Part shown: in pieces, positions 25,029-33,581 of the stretch
How positions within the stretch are numbered: the stretch's first letter is position 1
How the letters are laid out: every line of letters starts with the position of its first letter
Source of the DNA: Mycolicibacterium hassiacum DSM 44199
Lineage (GTDB): Bacteria; Actinomycetota; Actinomycetes; Mycobacteriales; Mycobacteriaceae
NCBI RefSeq assembly: GCF_900603025.1
Contig: NZ_LR026975.1
Span: 744,001 to 808,000 of the forward strand
Direction: 5' to 3'
Length of the DNA stretch: 64,000 nt
Notes under the pieces: model-generated
Databases searched by the model: none
Told to the model about the DNA's origin: nothing
The model's input: only the letters and a program-made list of their open reading frames with translations
Position numbers and translations under genes: made by a program

Positions 25029-26209
25029 CAGACCCCGGCCTCCATTCGCACCGGCATCCGCTTCACCCCGGGCACCATGGTGGCGCGCATCCGGTCCACA
25101 TCGCCGACGAGCTCGAGTTTCGGATAGCGGCCGAGCAGTACCTCGAAGAACACCCGTGCCTCCAGCCGGGCCAGCTGTGCGCCGATGCAGGAGTGCTCGC
25201 CGCAACCGAACGCGATGTGCGGGTTGGGATTCCGCTCGACGTTGAACTCCTCGGCGTCGTCGCCGAAGATCTCCTCGTCGCGGTTGGCCGAACCGTAGAG
25301 CATGACCACGGTCTCGCCCTTGCGGATGAGCTGACCGCGGATCTCGACATCCTCGGTGGCGTGCCGCGCCATGTGGGTGACCGGGCTGGTGTAGCGCAGC
25401 ATCTCCTCGACCGCGTTGGGGATCAACGCGGGATTGTCGATGAGCTTCTGCCGTTGCTCGGGGTGTTCGATGAGGGCCAGCGTGCCGAGCGCGATCAGGT
25501 TGCGCGTGGTCTCGTTGCCCGCCACCAGCAGCAGGAACGCGAAGTTCAGCAGGTCCTCGTCGCTGAGCCGGGCGCCGTCCACCTCGGCGTGCGCGAGCAC
25601 CGACATCATGTCGTTGCGGGGCTCGTTGCGCCGGTCGGCGATCAACTGCTGGAAGTACTCGAACAGCTCGCCGATCGCCTCCATCGCGTCGAGCTCGATC
25701 TCGGGATCGGCGGTGCCGGTGCAGGCGTCGGACCACCGGCGGAACCGCTCCCAGTCGTCGGGGGAGGCGCCGAGCAGCTCGGCGATCATCCGGGTCGGCA
25801 GCGGGGCCGCGAACGACTCGGCGAACTCCTGCACCGAACCCGACTTGACCTCTTCGAAGATCCCGTAGACGATCTGCCGGACCTTCGGCTCCAGCAAAGC
25901 CACCTGCCGGCGGGTGAAGGCCGTGTTGATCAACTTCCGCAGCTGCCGGTGCCGGGGCGGATCGGTGAAGATCAGCGCGCCCTCCTGCACCGGCTCGGGC
26001 TGATCGGGGTCGGGGATCGTGATGCCCTTGGTGGACGAGAACAGCTGCGGGTGGCTCGACACGTAGCGGATGTCCTCGTACTTGAGCAGGGCCCAGAAGT
26101 TCGTGACGTCGTTGTAGACGACGGGGGTTGTCGCGCGCAGTTCCCGGTATGCCGGGTAGGGGTCTCCGGCGTAGAAATCCGGCGAGTGCAGGGGGACCGT
26201 GGTGAGCAC
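25028..26209 (-). CDS. cytochrome P450 opening the igr-like operon
   Basis: A 393-residue P450: I-helix motif VAGNETTRNL (about 233-242), helix K EEMLRYTSPVTH, heme loop FGCGEHSCIGAQLARLE with cysteine near residue 341. The start is taken as GTG 26209, downstream of AAGGAAGG. It is the promoter-proximal gene of the run ending with the TetR gene at 19507, the same place cyp125 occupies in the cholesterol igr operon, although the sequence is not clearly CYP125. It would oxidise a terminal methyl or ring position to feed CoA activation. Confidence 0.93.
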   Translation of the reverse strand: MLTTVPLHSPDFYAGDPYPAYRELRATTPVVYNDVTNFWALLKYEDIRYVSSHPQLFSSTKGITIPDPDQPEPVQEGALIFTDPPRHRQLRKLINTAFTRRQVALLEPKVRQIVYGIFEEVKSGSVQEFAESFAAPLPTRMIAELLGASPDDWERFRRWSDACTGTADPEIELDAMEAIGELFEYFQQLIADRRNEPRNDMMSVLAHAEVDGARLSDEDLLNFAFLLLVAGNETTRNLIALGTLALIEHPEQRQKLIDNPALIPNAVEEMLRYTSPVTHMARHATEDVEIRGQLIRKGETVVMLYGSANRDEEIFGDDAEEFNVERNPNPHIAFGCGEHSCIGAQLARLEARVFFEVLLGRYPKLELVGDVDRMRATMVPGVKRMPVRMEAGV

Positions 26210-26251
26210 CGGAAGCCTTCCTTCTGACGAGCTTCGTCTGAACTCGGTTCG

Positions 26252-26272
26252 GACAGACTGTAGCAGTCTGTC
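26252..26272. promoter_or_regulatory. perfect 9-3-9 palindrome, candidate TetR operator
   Basis: Arms GACAGACTG (26252-26260) and CAGTCTGTC (26264-26272) flank TAG and match perfectly. The site lies 43 bp upstream of the P450 start, in the divergent gap to the aldehyde dehydrogenase gene. A smaller palindrome, GACGA-GCT-TCGTC, lies at 26226-26238. The sequence differs from the GAGAAC-type operators, so another regulator, probably the TetR at 19507, is expected. Confidence 0.65.
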
Positions 26273-26392
26273 GGGTCGCTGATCGAGAGGTTGTCGGTAA
26301 ATCGCCGAATTTCGCGAGAACCATTGCCTACAGGATGTCCACAGGTATACACATCATGTAGGTATGTAGGACGGCCCGAGTGAGGAATACTT

Positions 26393-27853
26393 ATGACCCG
26401 GTCGCACGCCCTCGTCGAGCCCTACGGGCACTACATCAACGGCGAGTGGGTCGAAGCCGACAGCGGTCGCTACGACGACATCGACCCGGCCACCGGGGAC
26501 GTCTTCGCGACCGCGCCCGATGCCGGCACCGCGCAGGTCGAGCGGGCGATCGCCGCCGCGCGCGAGGCGTTCGACTCCGGCCGCTGGACCGGCCTGAGCC
26601 CCGAGGAACGGTCGGAGTGTCTGCAGCAGCTGGGCACCGCGCTGCTCGAGCACGCCGAGGACTTCTACGCGCTGGCCCAGATCGAGTGGGGCTGCACAGC
26701 AAACGAGCGGATGATCCACATCGAGGGCCCCGCGGTGATGATGACCCACGCCGGTGAGCTGGCCCTCGAACCGGTTGAACAGCCCATCGACGCCTGGGGC
26801 GCGAGCGGGACCACGCTGCTGCGCTACGAACCGCTCGGGGTGGTCGCGGTGCTGACACCGTGGAACTTCCCGCACACCCTCAACGCGATGAAGATCGGCA
26901 GCGCCCTGGCGGCCGGTAACACCGTGGTGCTCAAACCGTCGCCGCTGACCCCGCTGGCCGGGTTGGCGCTGGCGCGAATGATCGACGAGCACACCGACAT
27001 TCCGCCGGGAGTGGTCAACGTCGTGACCCCGTCGGGCGTCGAGCCCAGCAAGCTGTTGACCACCGATCCGCGGATCGACATGGTCAGCTTCACCGGCAGC
27101 TCGGCGGTCGGCCGCGAGGTGATGGCCGGTGCCGCCACCGGGATGAAGCGGATCCTGCTGGAGTGTGGCGGAAAGTCGGCCGGCATCTTCCTCGACGACG
27201 TCGAGATCACCGACGAACTGTTGCAGAAGGTGCTGTTCGAATGTCTGACCATGCATGCCGGGCAGGCCTGCATCCTCAACAGCAGGCTGTTGCTGCCGGA
27301 GTCGCTGCACGACGACGTCGTCGCCCGGCTCGCCGAACTCGCGCGCAACGTGGTGGTCGGCAACCCGGCCGATCCCGCGGTCGAGATGGGGCCGCTGATC
27401 AGCCAGGCGCATCTGGACCGGGTGGACGGTTTCGTCAGGCGCGCGGTGGCCGACGGCGCGACGGTCGTCACCGGTGGGTCCCGGGCGGACCGGCCGGAGC
27501 GGGGCTTCTTCTACGAGCCGACCATCCTCACCGGCGTCCGTCCGGACGACTACATCGCCCAGGAAGAGGTGTTCGGGCCGGTGCTGACCGTGCTGCGGTA
27601 CCGCGACGACGACGAGGCGGTCGCCATCGCCAACAACTCCGCCTACGGACTCGGCGGCGCGGTGTACGGCAGCGACGTGGATCGTGCGCTCGCGGTGGCG
27701 CGGCGCATCCGCACCGGTCAGGTGTCGATCAACGGCTGCATCGCCGGGGACGCACCGTTCGGCGGATTCGGGCAGAGCGGGATCGGTCGCGAAGGCGGGG
27801 TGCTCGGATTGCGTAACTACATGGAGCCCAAGGCGATTGGTGTGCCGGCATGA
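26393..27853 (+). CDS. NAD(P)-dependent aldehyde dehydrogenase
   Basis: A 486-residue ALDH of normal length. Cofactor and catalytic motifs: VLTPWNFPHTLNAMKIGSALAAGNTVVLKPSPLTP, the base-glutamate region LLECGGKSAGIF (near residue 255), and the nucleophile in MHAGQACILNSR (Cys near 290), where the usual GQxC is present. The C-terminal GGFGQSGIGREGGVLGLRNYMEPK is typical. It would oxidise an aldehyde to the acid for CoA activation. It is transcribed divergently from the igr-like operon and is coupled to the double CaiB gene (ATGA at 27850-27853). Confidence 0.93.
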   Translation: MTRSHALVEPYGHYINGEWVEADSGRYDDIDPATGDVFATAPDAGTAQVERAIAAAREAFDSGRWTGLSPEERSECLQQLGTALLEHAEDFYALAQIEWGCTANERMIHIEGPAVMMTHAGELALEPVEQPIDAWGASGTTLLRYEPLGVVAVLTPWNFPHTLNAMKIGSALAAGNTVVLKPSPLTPLAGLALARMIDEHTDIPPGVVNVVTPSGVEPSKLLTTDPRIDMVSFTGSSAVGREVMAGAATGMKRILLECGGKSAGIFLDDVEITDELLQKVLFECLTMHAGQACILNSRLLLPESLHDDVVARLAELARNVVVGNPADPAVEMGPLISQAHLDRVDGFVRRAVADGATVVTGGSRADRPERGFFYEPTILTGVRPDDYIAQEEVFGPVLTVLRYRDDDEAVAIANNSAYGLGGAVYGSDVDRALAVARRIRTGQVSINGCIAGDAPFGGFGQSGIGREGGVLGLRNYMEPKAIGVPA

Positions 27854-30192
27854 GTGAGGAGTTGAGCGGACTGCGGGTGGTGGAGATCGGCACCGAGATC
27901 TCCGCGCCGTACTGCACCAAGCTGTTGGCCGACCTCGGCGCCGAGGTGCACAAGATCGAGACTCCGGCGGGTGATCCGCTGCGGTGGTGGGGCCCGTTCC
28001 CCGGTGGCCGGCCGGACCCGGACCGGGCCGGGTTGTTCGACTACCTCAACTCCGGAAAGACCCGCACCCGGCGCGATTTCGCCGACGAGCGGGATCTGGC
28101 GGCGGTGCGCGACCTGATCGCCGGCGCCGACATCCTGGTGGAGAATCTGCCCGCCGGCGACGTCCGGCGCCAGGACTGGGGGCTCGACGGCGACTCGTTG
28201 GCGCGGGTCAATCCGAACCTCGTGGTGGTGCGGATCTCGGCGTTCGGCCAGGACGGGCCGCTGCGCGACCGGCCGACCAGCCCGCTGACACTGCAGGCCG
28301 CCGCGGGGTGGGTCAACCCGCGTGAGTTCGGCCGGACCCCGGTGCAGGCCGGCGCCCGGATCCCGGAGTACATCGCGGGCGGTTACGCCGCGCTGGGCGC
28401 GCTCACCGCGCTGCGGGTCGCGGCGGCGGAGCCGGGCCGCCCCGTCGAGGTGGACGTCTCGGCCTACGAGGCGCTGTTGTCCACCCTGCCGTATCCGATG
28501 TTGTTGGCCGAGCGGCTCAAGAGCATGGGGCTGCCGACCAACACCAAGGCCGCGCCGATGCTGGGCATCGTGCGGGCGGCCGACGGCTGGATCGGTATCA
28601 ACTGCCTCACCGGCCAGCACTGGCTCGACGTGTGCGCGATGGTCGGGCTGCCGGAGTTCGGCGAGCACCAGATCGCGATCATGCTGGGCGGCCCGGAGCG
28701 CGACGAGTTCTTCGCCAAGGTGCAGCCGTGGCTGGACAGCCAGAGTGTGGCCGAGATCGTCGAACTGGCCCAGGCCATGCGGATCCCGGCGGCCCCGGTG
28801 AACGACGGGGCATCGATCCTGGACTGCCCGCAGTACCGGGAACGCGGATTCTTCGTTCCCGGCGGCGGCGAGGGCTGGAGGTATCTGCGCCCGGGCGCGC
28901 CGTTCCGGCTGTCCGGGCCCGCCGCGGCGGACGCCGACGGGACGGCGGCCGGCCCCGGGGAGGTGGATCCGAGCCTGCCGTTCCGGGGACTGCGGATCTT
29001 CGACCTGAGCACCTTCTGGGCCGGCGCCTACCTGACCTGTTATCTGGGTGCGTTCGGCGCCGATGTGGTGAAGGTCGAGTCGATCCAGCGGCCCGACGCG
29101 CACCGGTACTCCGGTGCGCTGCTGCGCCAGGGCGACGACTGGTACGAACGGGGGCCGCTGTGGCAGGGCACCAACCTCAACAAGCGTGACCTCACCCTGG
29201 ATCTGAACTCCGAGCGCGGGCGCGAGCTCGCCCGGCGGCTGGTGGCCGGCGCCGACGTCGTCGTCGAGAACTTCTCACCCCGGGTCGTCGAGCAGTTCGG
29301 GCTGGACTACGACAGCCTCACCGGCATCAAGCCGGACGTGATCATGGTGCGCATGCCGGGGTTCGGGCTCCAGGGCCCGTGGCGCGACTACGTCGGCTGG
29401 GCGCTGAACATCGAACAGCTGGCCGGGATGTCGGCGGTGACCGGCTATCCCGACGGGCCGCCGTGCAATCTGCAGGGGCCGGCCGACCCGATCGCCGGGG
29501 TGCACGCCGGGGTCGCGCTGCTGGCGGCGTTGCGCCGGCGGGAGCGGACCGGGACCGGACAGCTCATCGAGGTGGCCCAGATCGAGGTGGGTGCGGCGGT
29601 CACCGCCGAACCCGTCATCGAGTACTCGATGAACGGCGCGGTGATGCGACGGGAGGGCAACCGGCACCGCAGCTACGTCCAGGGCGTGTACCCGACCCGC
29701 GACGAGGACGACTGGGTGGCGATCTCCGTGCGCGACGACGACGACTGGGCCGCGCTGATCGCGGCGATGGACGCGCCTCAGCTGGGCGAGGATCCCCGGT
29801 TCGCCACCGCCGAGTCGCGGCGGCAGCACCACGACGCCCTCGACGAGCTGTTCGCCGCGTGGACCCGGCAGCACTCCGCCGAGGAGGTGGCCGAGGCGTT
29901 GACCGCGCGCGGGGTGCCGGCCGAACGGGTGATGACCCCCGATCGCATGTACGACGTGCCGCAGCTGGACGCCCGCGGCTACTACGAGGAGATCGAGCAT
30001 CCGATCACCGGGCGGCACCGCTATCCGGGTTGGCCGTTCCGGATCAGCCCCGGACCGTCGCGGCACCACCGCACCCCGCCGCCGACCCTCGGCCAGCACA
30101 ACGCCGAGGTGCTGGGCGCGATCGGGGTGACCGCCGCGGAACTCGACGAGCTGGCGGCCCAGCAGGTGATCGGCCGGCGTCTGCTCGAATAG
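27850..30192 (+). CDS. fused double CaiB/BaiF CoA-transferase
   Basis: A 780-residue protein made of two complete class III CoA-transferase domains: about 1-370 (LSGLRVVEIGTEISAPYCTKLLADLGAEVHKIETPAGDP) and about 378-780 (FRGLRIFDLSTFWAGAYLTCYLGAFGADVVKVESIQRPD). At the position of the catalytic aspartate the first domain has glutamate (IPEYIAGG, about residue 173), while the second has aspartate (ADPIAGVHAG, D546). One half may therefore be structural or altered in activity. Family members work as interlaced dimers, so the fusion probably folds as one pseudo-dimer. It follows the ALDH gene with a 4-bp overlap and ends before a strong terminator. Confidence 0.9.
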   Translation: MSEELSGLRVVEIGTEISAPYCTKLLADLGAEVHKIETPAGDPLRWWGPFPGGRPDPDRAGLFDYLNSGKTRTRRDFADERDLAAVRDLIAGADILVENLPAGDVRRQDWGLDGDSLARVNPNLVVVRISAFGQDGPLRDRPTSPLTLQAAAGWVNPREFGRTPVQAGARIPEYIAGGYAALGALTALRVAAAEPGRPVEVDVSAYEALLSTLPYPMLLAERLKSMGLPTNTKAAPMLGIVRAADGWIGINCLTGQHWLDVCAMVGLPEFGEHQIAIMLGGPERDEFFAKVQPWLDSQSVAEIVELAQAMRIPAAPVNDGASILDCPQYRERGFFVPGGGEGWRYLRPGAPFRLSGPAAADADGTAAGPGEVDPSLPFRGLRIFDLSTFWAGAYLTCYLGAFGADVVKVESIQRPDAHRYSGALLRQGDDWYERGPLWQGTNLNKRDLTLDLNSERGRELARRLVAGADVVVENFSPRVVEQFGLDYDSLTGIKPDVIMVRMPGFGLQGPWRDYVGWALNIEQLAGMSAVTGYPDGPPCNLQGPADPIAGVHAGVALLAALRRRERTGTGQLIEVAQIEVGAAVTAEPVIEYSMNGAVMRREGNRHRSYVQGVYPTRDEDDWVAISVRDDDDWAALIAAMDAPQLGEDPRFATAESRRQHHDALDELFAAWTRQHSAEEVAEALTARGVPAERVMTPDRMYDVPQLDARGYYEEIEHPITGRHRYPGWPFRISPGPSRHHRTPPPTLGQHNAEVLGAIGVTAAELDELAAQQVIGRRLLE

Positions 30193-30215
30193 GCGCGGGT
30201 TCTCCTCCTGGACAA

Positions 30216-30258
30216 CGAAGTGGCCCGCTGTCCGCGACCGGACAGCGGGCCACTTTCG
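30216..30258. terminator. bidirectional intrinsic terminator hairpin
   Basis: A 17-bp perfect stem (AAGTGGCCCGCTGTCCG and its complement) with loop CGAC sits between the convergent CaiB fusion (ends 30192) and amidohydrolase (ends 30266). It has a short A-rich side on the left and TTTCG on the right, so it can serve both strands. Confidence 0.85.
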
Positions 30259-30265
30259 TGTCGGT

Positions 30266-31459
30266 TCAGGCCGGAACCTGGATGCCCAGCAGGCCCATCG
30301 CGTTTCCGCCCATGATCTTGGCCTTGTCCTCCTCGGAGACGCCCTCGAGACGGTCGACGAAGCTGAGCGGGTCGCCGATGCCCTCCGGATGCGGGTAGTC
30401 CGAGCCGAACAGGACGTGGTCGGCACCCATGATCTCGATGAGGCCGGGCACGTCGTCCTCCAGGAACGGGTGGATGTAGATGTTGCGCTTGAACACCTCG
30501 ACCGGATGCTCGTCGAACTCCTTGGGCATGATCCGGTAGGCGGTCTCGAGCTGGCTGAGCAGGTTGCGCACCCAGCTGCTGCCGTTCTCGACGCAGATGA
30601 CCTTCAGATCCGGGAACCGCGTCAGGGCGCCGTGGCAGATCAGCGCGGCGAGGGTGTCCTCGATGGCGCGGTGACCCATCACCACCTCGCGCAGCGCGCT
30701 GGGCTTGAACGACAGGTACTCGTCGCCGCCCTCCCATTCGGCCAGGTGCTTCTGGTAGCCGCTGTCGGAGGCGTGCATGGTGACCGGGATGCCGGCGTTG
30801 ACGACCTCCTGCCAGAACGGGTCGAACTCGGGCAGGCCCATCGACCGCGACCCGCCGAAGCGGCTGGGCACCGGCGCCGGGCGCACCAGGAACGTCTTCA
30901 TGCCGCGCTCCAGGCACCAGTGGAACTCCTTGATCGCCTCCTCGACGATCGGCAGCGTGATCACCGGGGTGGCGAAGATGCGGCCCTCGTAGTCGAAGCT
31001 CCAGTGCTCGTACATCCACTGGTTGAGCGCGTGCGTGATCGCATGGGTCAGCACCACGTCGTCGGTGGTGCGCTCCTCGATCAGGCTGGCCAGCGTCGGG
31101 TACATCACGCACCGGTCGATGCCGAGCTCGTCCATCAACTCGATCCGCGGCGCCGGGTACTGGAACGCCGGAATGACGTCCATTGGCTCACCGACGAATT
31201 CGCGGAACGTCAGACCCTCGGGGTTATTGCCGAGGAAGTAGTCCTCGGCACTGCCGGGCCGCGCCACCTTCTCGAAGGTGGGGTTCGGGATCATGTGGCT
31301 GATCTTGTTCTTGACCATCAGCCGCTTGCGGCCGTTGAGATCCACGTAGCCGACCTTGCCCTTGTGCTCCTTGGGCAGGAACTTGGTCAGCGCATCGGTG
31401 GTCTCGTACATGTGGTTGTCGATGTCGAAGACCGGATAGGGCAGCGAGCGCGGCGACAT
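30266..31459 (-). CDS. amidohydrolase-2 family metal-dependent hydrolase/decarboxylase
   Basis: A 397-residue TIM-barrel protein of the amidohydrolase-2 family (ACMSD-like). N-terminal metal motif FDIDNHMYE (D12-x-D14-x-H16), a mid-barrel histidine in VTMHASDSG, and the conserved aspartate in LFGSDYPHPEG near residue 345. Start ATG 31459 has GGAGG; a longer frame upstream lacks a ribosome site. It is a close paralogue of the 397-residue protein at 62364-63557 (both share DNH.YETTDA, IPNPT.E.VA and GSD.PHPEG). Family members hydrolyse or decarboxylate cyclic or aromatic acids; ring opening of a cyclic intermediate is possible. Confidence 0.9.
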   Translation of the reverse strand: MSPRSLPYPVFDIDNHMYETTDALTKFLPKEHKGKVGYVDLNGRKRLMVKNKISHMIPNPTFEKVARPGSAEDYFLGNNPEGLTFREFVGEPMDVIPAFQYPAPRIELMDELGIDRCVMYPTLASLIEERTTDDVVLTHAITHALNQWMYEHWSFDYEGRIFATPVITLPIVEEAIKEFHWCLERGMKTFLVRPAPVPSRFGGSRSMGLPEFDPFWQEVVNAGIPVTMHASDSGYQKHLAEWEGGDEYLSFKPSALREVVMGHRAIEDTLAALICHGALTRFPDLKVICVENGSSWVRNLLSQLETAYRIMPKEFDEHPVEVFKRNIYIHPFLEDDVPGLIEIMGADHVLFGSDYPHPEGIGDPLSFVDRLEGVSEEDKAKIMGGNAMGLLGIQVPA

Positions 31460-31542
31460 AGCGGGAGCCTCCTGCGGATATGACCATTTACGGTTATTGG
31501 AAATGACGTTATCACTCTGGCGGTGCAACATCCAGACGCCGG

Positions 31543-32181
31543 TCAGTTCGACGTGGCCGAACGCCGCCAGATGTCCACCACCTGGGCCGATGTGGTGACC
31601 GTGGCGAGCAGTGCGAGGCTGTTGTCGATCACCGCGTCGGCGTAATCGCGGGGGTAGCCGGCCACCGCGTCGCGCGGCAGCACGAAGTGGTATCCGCGGT
31701 TGACCGCGTCCATGACGAAGTTGGGGATGGCGATGTTGACCGACACGCCCACCCCGACGATGGTCCGGATGCCGAGGTTGCGCAGCACCGGGTCGAGGTC
31801 GGTGCCGGTCATCGGGCCCACCCCGTGGGTGCGGGTGAGCACGAGATCCTCAGGCGCAGGACCGAATTCGGGAAGCACCGACGCACCCGGCGTGCCCGGG
31901 GTGAGGTCGGCGCCGAACGATTTCGCGGCGGCGAACAGGCGGGCGTTGGTGTTGGAGCCGCGTCCGTCCTTACGGCGCTGCATCAGGCAGTGCACGACGG
32001 TGACCCCGGCCCGGCGGGCGGCGTCGAGCAGCGCGCCGATGTTGGGGATCGCCTCCCGGCGGGCCTCCTCGGCCAGCGCGGGCAGGCCGGCCTGCGGGCC
32101 GATCACCCCGCCCTGGCACTCCTGGGTCACCAGGGCGGTGGTGGACGGATCGATGAGTTCTTCGAGACGTGGCTGCGGCAT
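31543..32181 (-). CDS. isochorismatase-family cysteine hydrolase
   Basis: About 212 residues with the isochorismatase-like fold. The catalytic Asp/Lys/Cys layout can be followed, although the first position reads TALVTQECQGG, with glutamate where many members have aspartate; a basic LMQRRKDGRG segment follows the second strand; and the usual cysteine position lies in GVGVSVNIAIPNFVMDAVNRGYHFVLPRDAVAG, where serine-valine-asparagine stands in place of the nucleophilic cysteine. The protein may therefore be non-hydrolytic or use a different mechanism. The start is ATG 32181, or ATG 32193 if leaderless. It is divergent from the SnoaL-like gene across operator site K. Confidence 0.8.
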   Translation of the reverse strand: MPQPRLEELIDPSTTALVTQECQGGVIGPQAGLPALAEEARREAIPNIGALLDAARRAGVTVVHCLMQRRKDGRGSNTNARLFAAAKSFGADLTPGTPGASVLPEFGPAPEDLVLTRTHGVGPMTGTDLDPVLRNLGIRTIVGVGVSVNIAIPNFVMDAVNRGYHFVLPRDAVAGYPRDYADAVIDNSLALLATVTTSAQVVDIWRRSATSN

Positions 32182-32203
32182 GAGAACCAACATTATCGCG
32201 AAT

Positions 32204-32219
32204 GAAAATGGATATTCTG
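32204..32219. promoter_or_regulatory. operator-family site K
   Basis: GAAAATG-GA-TATTCTG, a member of the 7-2-7 operator family with two half-site mismatches, lies in the 43-bp gap between the divergent isochorismatase-like (32181) and SnoaL-like (32225) genes. A second looser copy (GAGAACC-AA-CATTATC, 32182-32197) overlaps the start of the minus-strand gene. Confidence 0.55.
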
Positions 32220-32224
32220 CTTTT

Positions 32225-32682
32225 GTGGGTACAGGACCGCACATCCAGCCGGACGAGCTGGCCATCCGCGAGTCGGTGCGCCAGACCCTCGCCGACTACA
32301 CCGCCGCCACCGACTCGTTCGATCTCGCCGCGCTGGCGGCCTGTTTCGCCCCCCCGACGGGGTGCTCCAGTTCGACGGGTCCGAGCCGCTGACCGGCCCG
32401 GACGAGATCCGGGCGGGGCTGGCCGCCCAACTCTCCGGGCCCCGCGACCCCGGCCGCCGGATGCCCACCCACGTGCGCCACTACGTGTCGAGCATCCGGT
32501 TCGCGGCGGTGTCGGCCGACCGGGCCGAGGTGAGCAGCTACTTCGCCGTGCACACCGACGTCGGGCGGGACCACTGGGGCCGCTACCGCGATGTGCTGGT
32601 GCCGGGCGCCGACCGCTGGCTGTTCGCGTCGCGGCGGATCAAGGTCGACGGGTTCGCGCCCGGCAGCCTGATGGCTCCTTAG
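32225..32682 (+). pseudogene. SnoaL/NTF2-like protein with frameshift at a C7 run
   Basis: Two overlapping frames make one SnoaL-like protein of about 152 residues. The first runs from GTG 32225 (VGTGPHIQPDELAIRESVRQ to LAALAACFAP); after a run of seven C near 32348-32355 the match continues two bases out of phase (DGVLQFDGSEPLTGPDEIRA to the end at 32682). One extra C or two fewer would restore the frame. Either the gene is broken, the length of the run is a sequencing error, or translation slips here. The family has a cone-shaped pocket and includes small hydratases and isomerases acting on polycyclic substrates. The stop overlaps that of the convergent LLM gene. Confidence 0.75.
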
Positions 32683-33581
32683 CCGCGGATGAACTCCTTG
32701 GCGAACGCCCGGGCGCGCTCGATCAGCTCGGCGCGGGTCTCGCCGCCGGGCACGATCGTCAGCCAGGTGACACCCGCGGCGGCCATCCGCTCGATGGCGG
32801 CGTGCCGCTCGTCGAGGGAATGGTTGTCGTCCAGCATGGTTCCCGCCGAGAAGCAGATGTCCAGCGGTTCGGTGCGGCCGATCTCGGCGGCGTACGACTT
32901 CGCCCAGCCGATCGCCGCCTCCAGCTCGTCGAGCGTCGAGATCTCCGCGGTGCGCGACGCCGCGGCGTAGCCGAACGTGTTGAACGGTGCCCAGCCCTGG
33001 AAGCGGGACACGGCCCGGCGCACCGCCGGCTTGCTGTTGCCGCCGATCCAGATCGGCGGCACGCGGGGCGGAAGCGGGCGGAACCGCACCCCGCGCGCCG
33101 AGTACGTCGCGCCCTCGTGGGCGACGTCGTCGCCGTTCAACAGGCGGGTGAGCACGTCCAGCGCGTCGTCGAGCAGCGCCCCGCGATTGTCGAAATCGAT
33201 TCCCAGAGCGCGGAACTCGGGTTTGAGATAGCCCGCCGCGGTGCCCAGGATGAGCCGTCCGCCGGAGAGCACCGCGAGGCTCTGCACCGCCTTGGCGCCC
33301 AGGAACGGGTTGCGGTAGGCGGCGATGTAGACGTTGGTCAGCAGCCGCAGGTTCGACGTGGCCGCGGCCGCGAACGACAGCGCGACGAACGGGTCGAGCG
33401 CGTGGTGTCCGCCGTGGTCGAGCCACTTGGCGTCGGGGGCGGGATGGTCGGTGACGTGCACGGCCGCGAACCCCGCCGCCTCGGCCTCGCGGGCGATCTC
33501 GGTGATGGCCTCGGCGGTGACGAACTCGTCGGGGTTCTCGACCCGGTGGGTCGGCAGTTCCAGGGAGAACGAGATGCTCAC
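32679..33581 (-). CDS. LLM-class (F420-dependent-type) oxidoreductase
   Basis: A 300-residue bacterial-luciferase-like TIM-barrel protein. Typical segments are FVTAEAITEIAREAEAAGFAAVHVTDHPAPD, LRLLTNVYIAAYRNPFLGAKAVQSLAVLSGGRLILG and the later PPIWIGGNSKPAVRRA. In mycobacteria most members use F420 rather than FMN. It would catalyse a hydride transfer on a ketone, alcohol or double bond of an intermediate. GTG 33581 overlaps the ACAD stop (GTGA), so it is the second gene of the operon starting at 34717. Confidence 0.88.
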   Translation of the reverse strand: MSISFSLELPTHRVENPDEFVTAEAITEIAREAEAAGFAAVHVTDHPAPDAKWLDHGGHHALDPFVALSFAAAATSNLRLLTNVYIAAYRNPFLGAKAVQSLAVLSGGRLILGTAAGYLKPEFRALGIDFDNRGALLDDALDVLTRLLNGDDVAHEGATYSARGVRFRPLPPRVPPIWIGGNSKPAVRRAVSRFQGWAPFNTFGYAAASRTAEISTLDELEAAIGWAKSYAAEIGRTEPLDICFSAGTMLDDNHSLDERHAAIERMAAAGVTWLTIVPGGETRAELIERARAFAKEFIRG

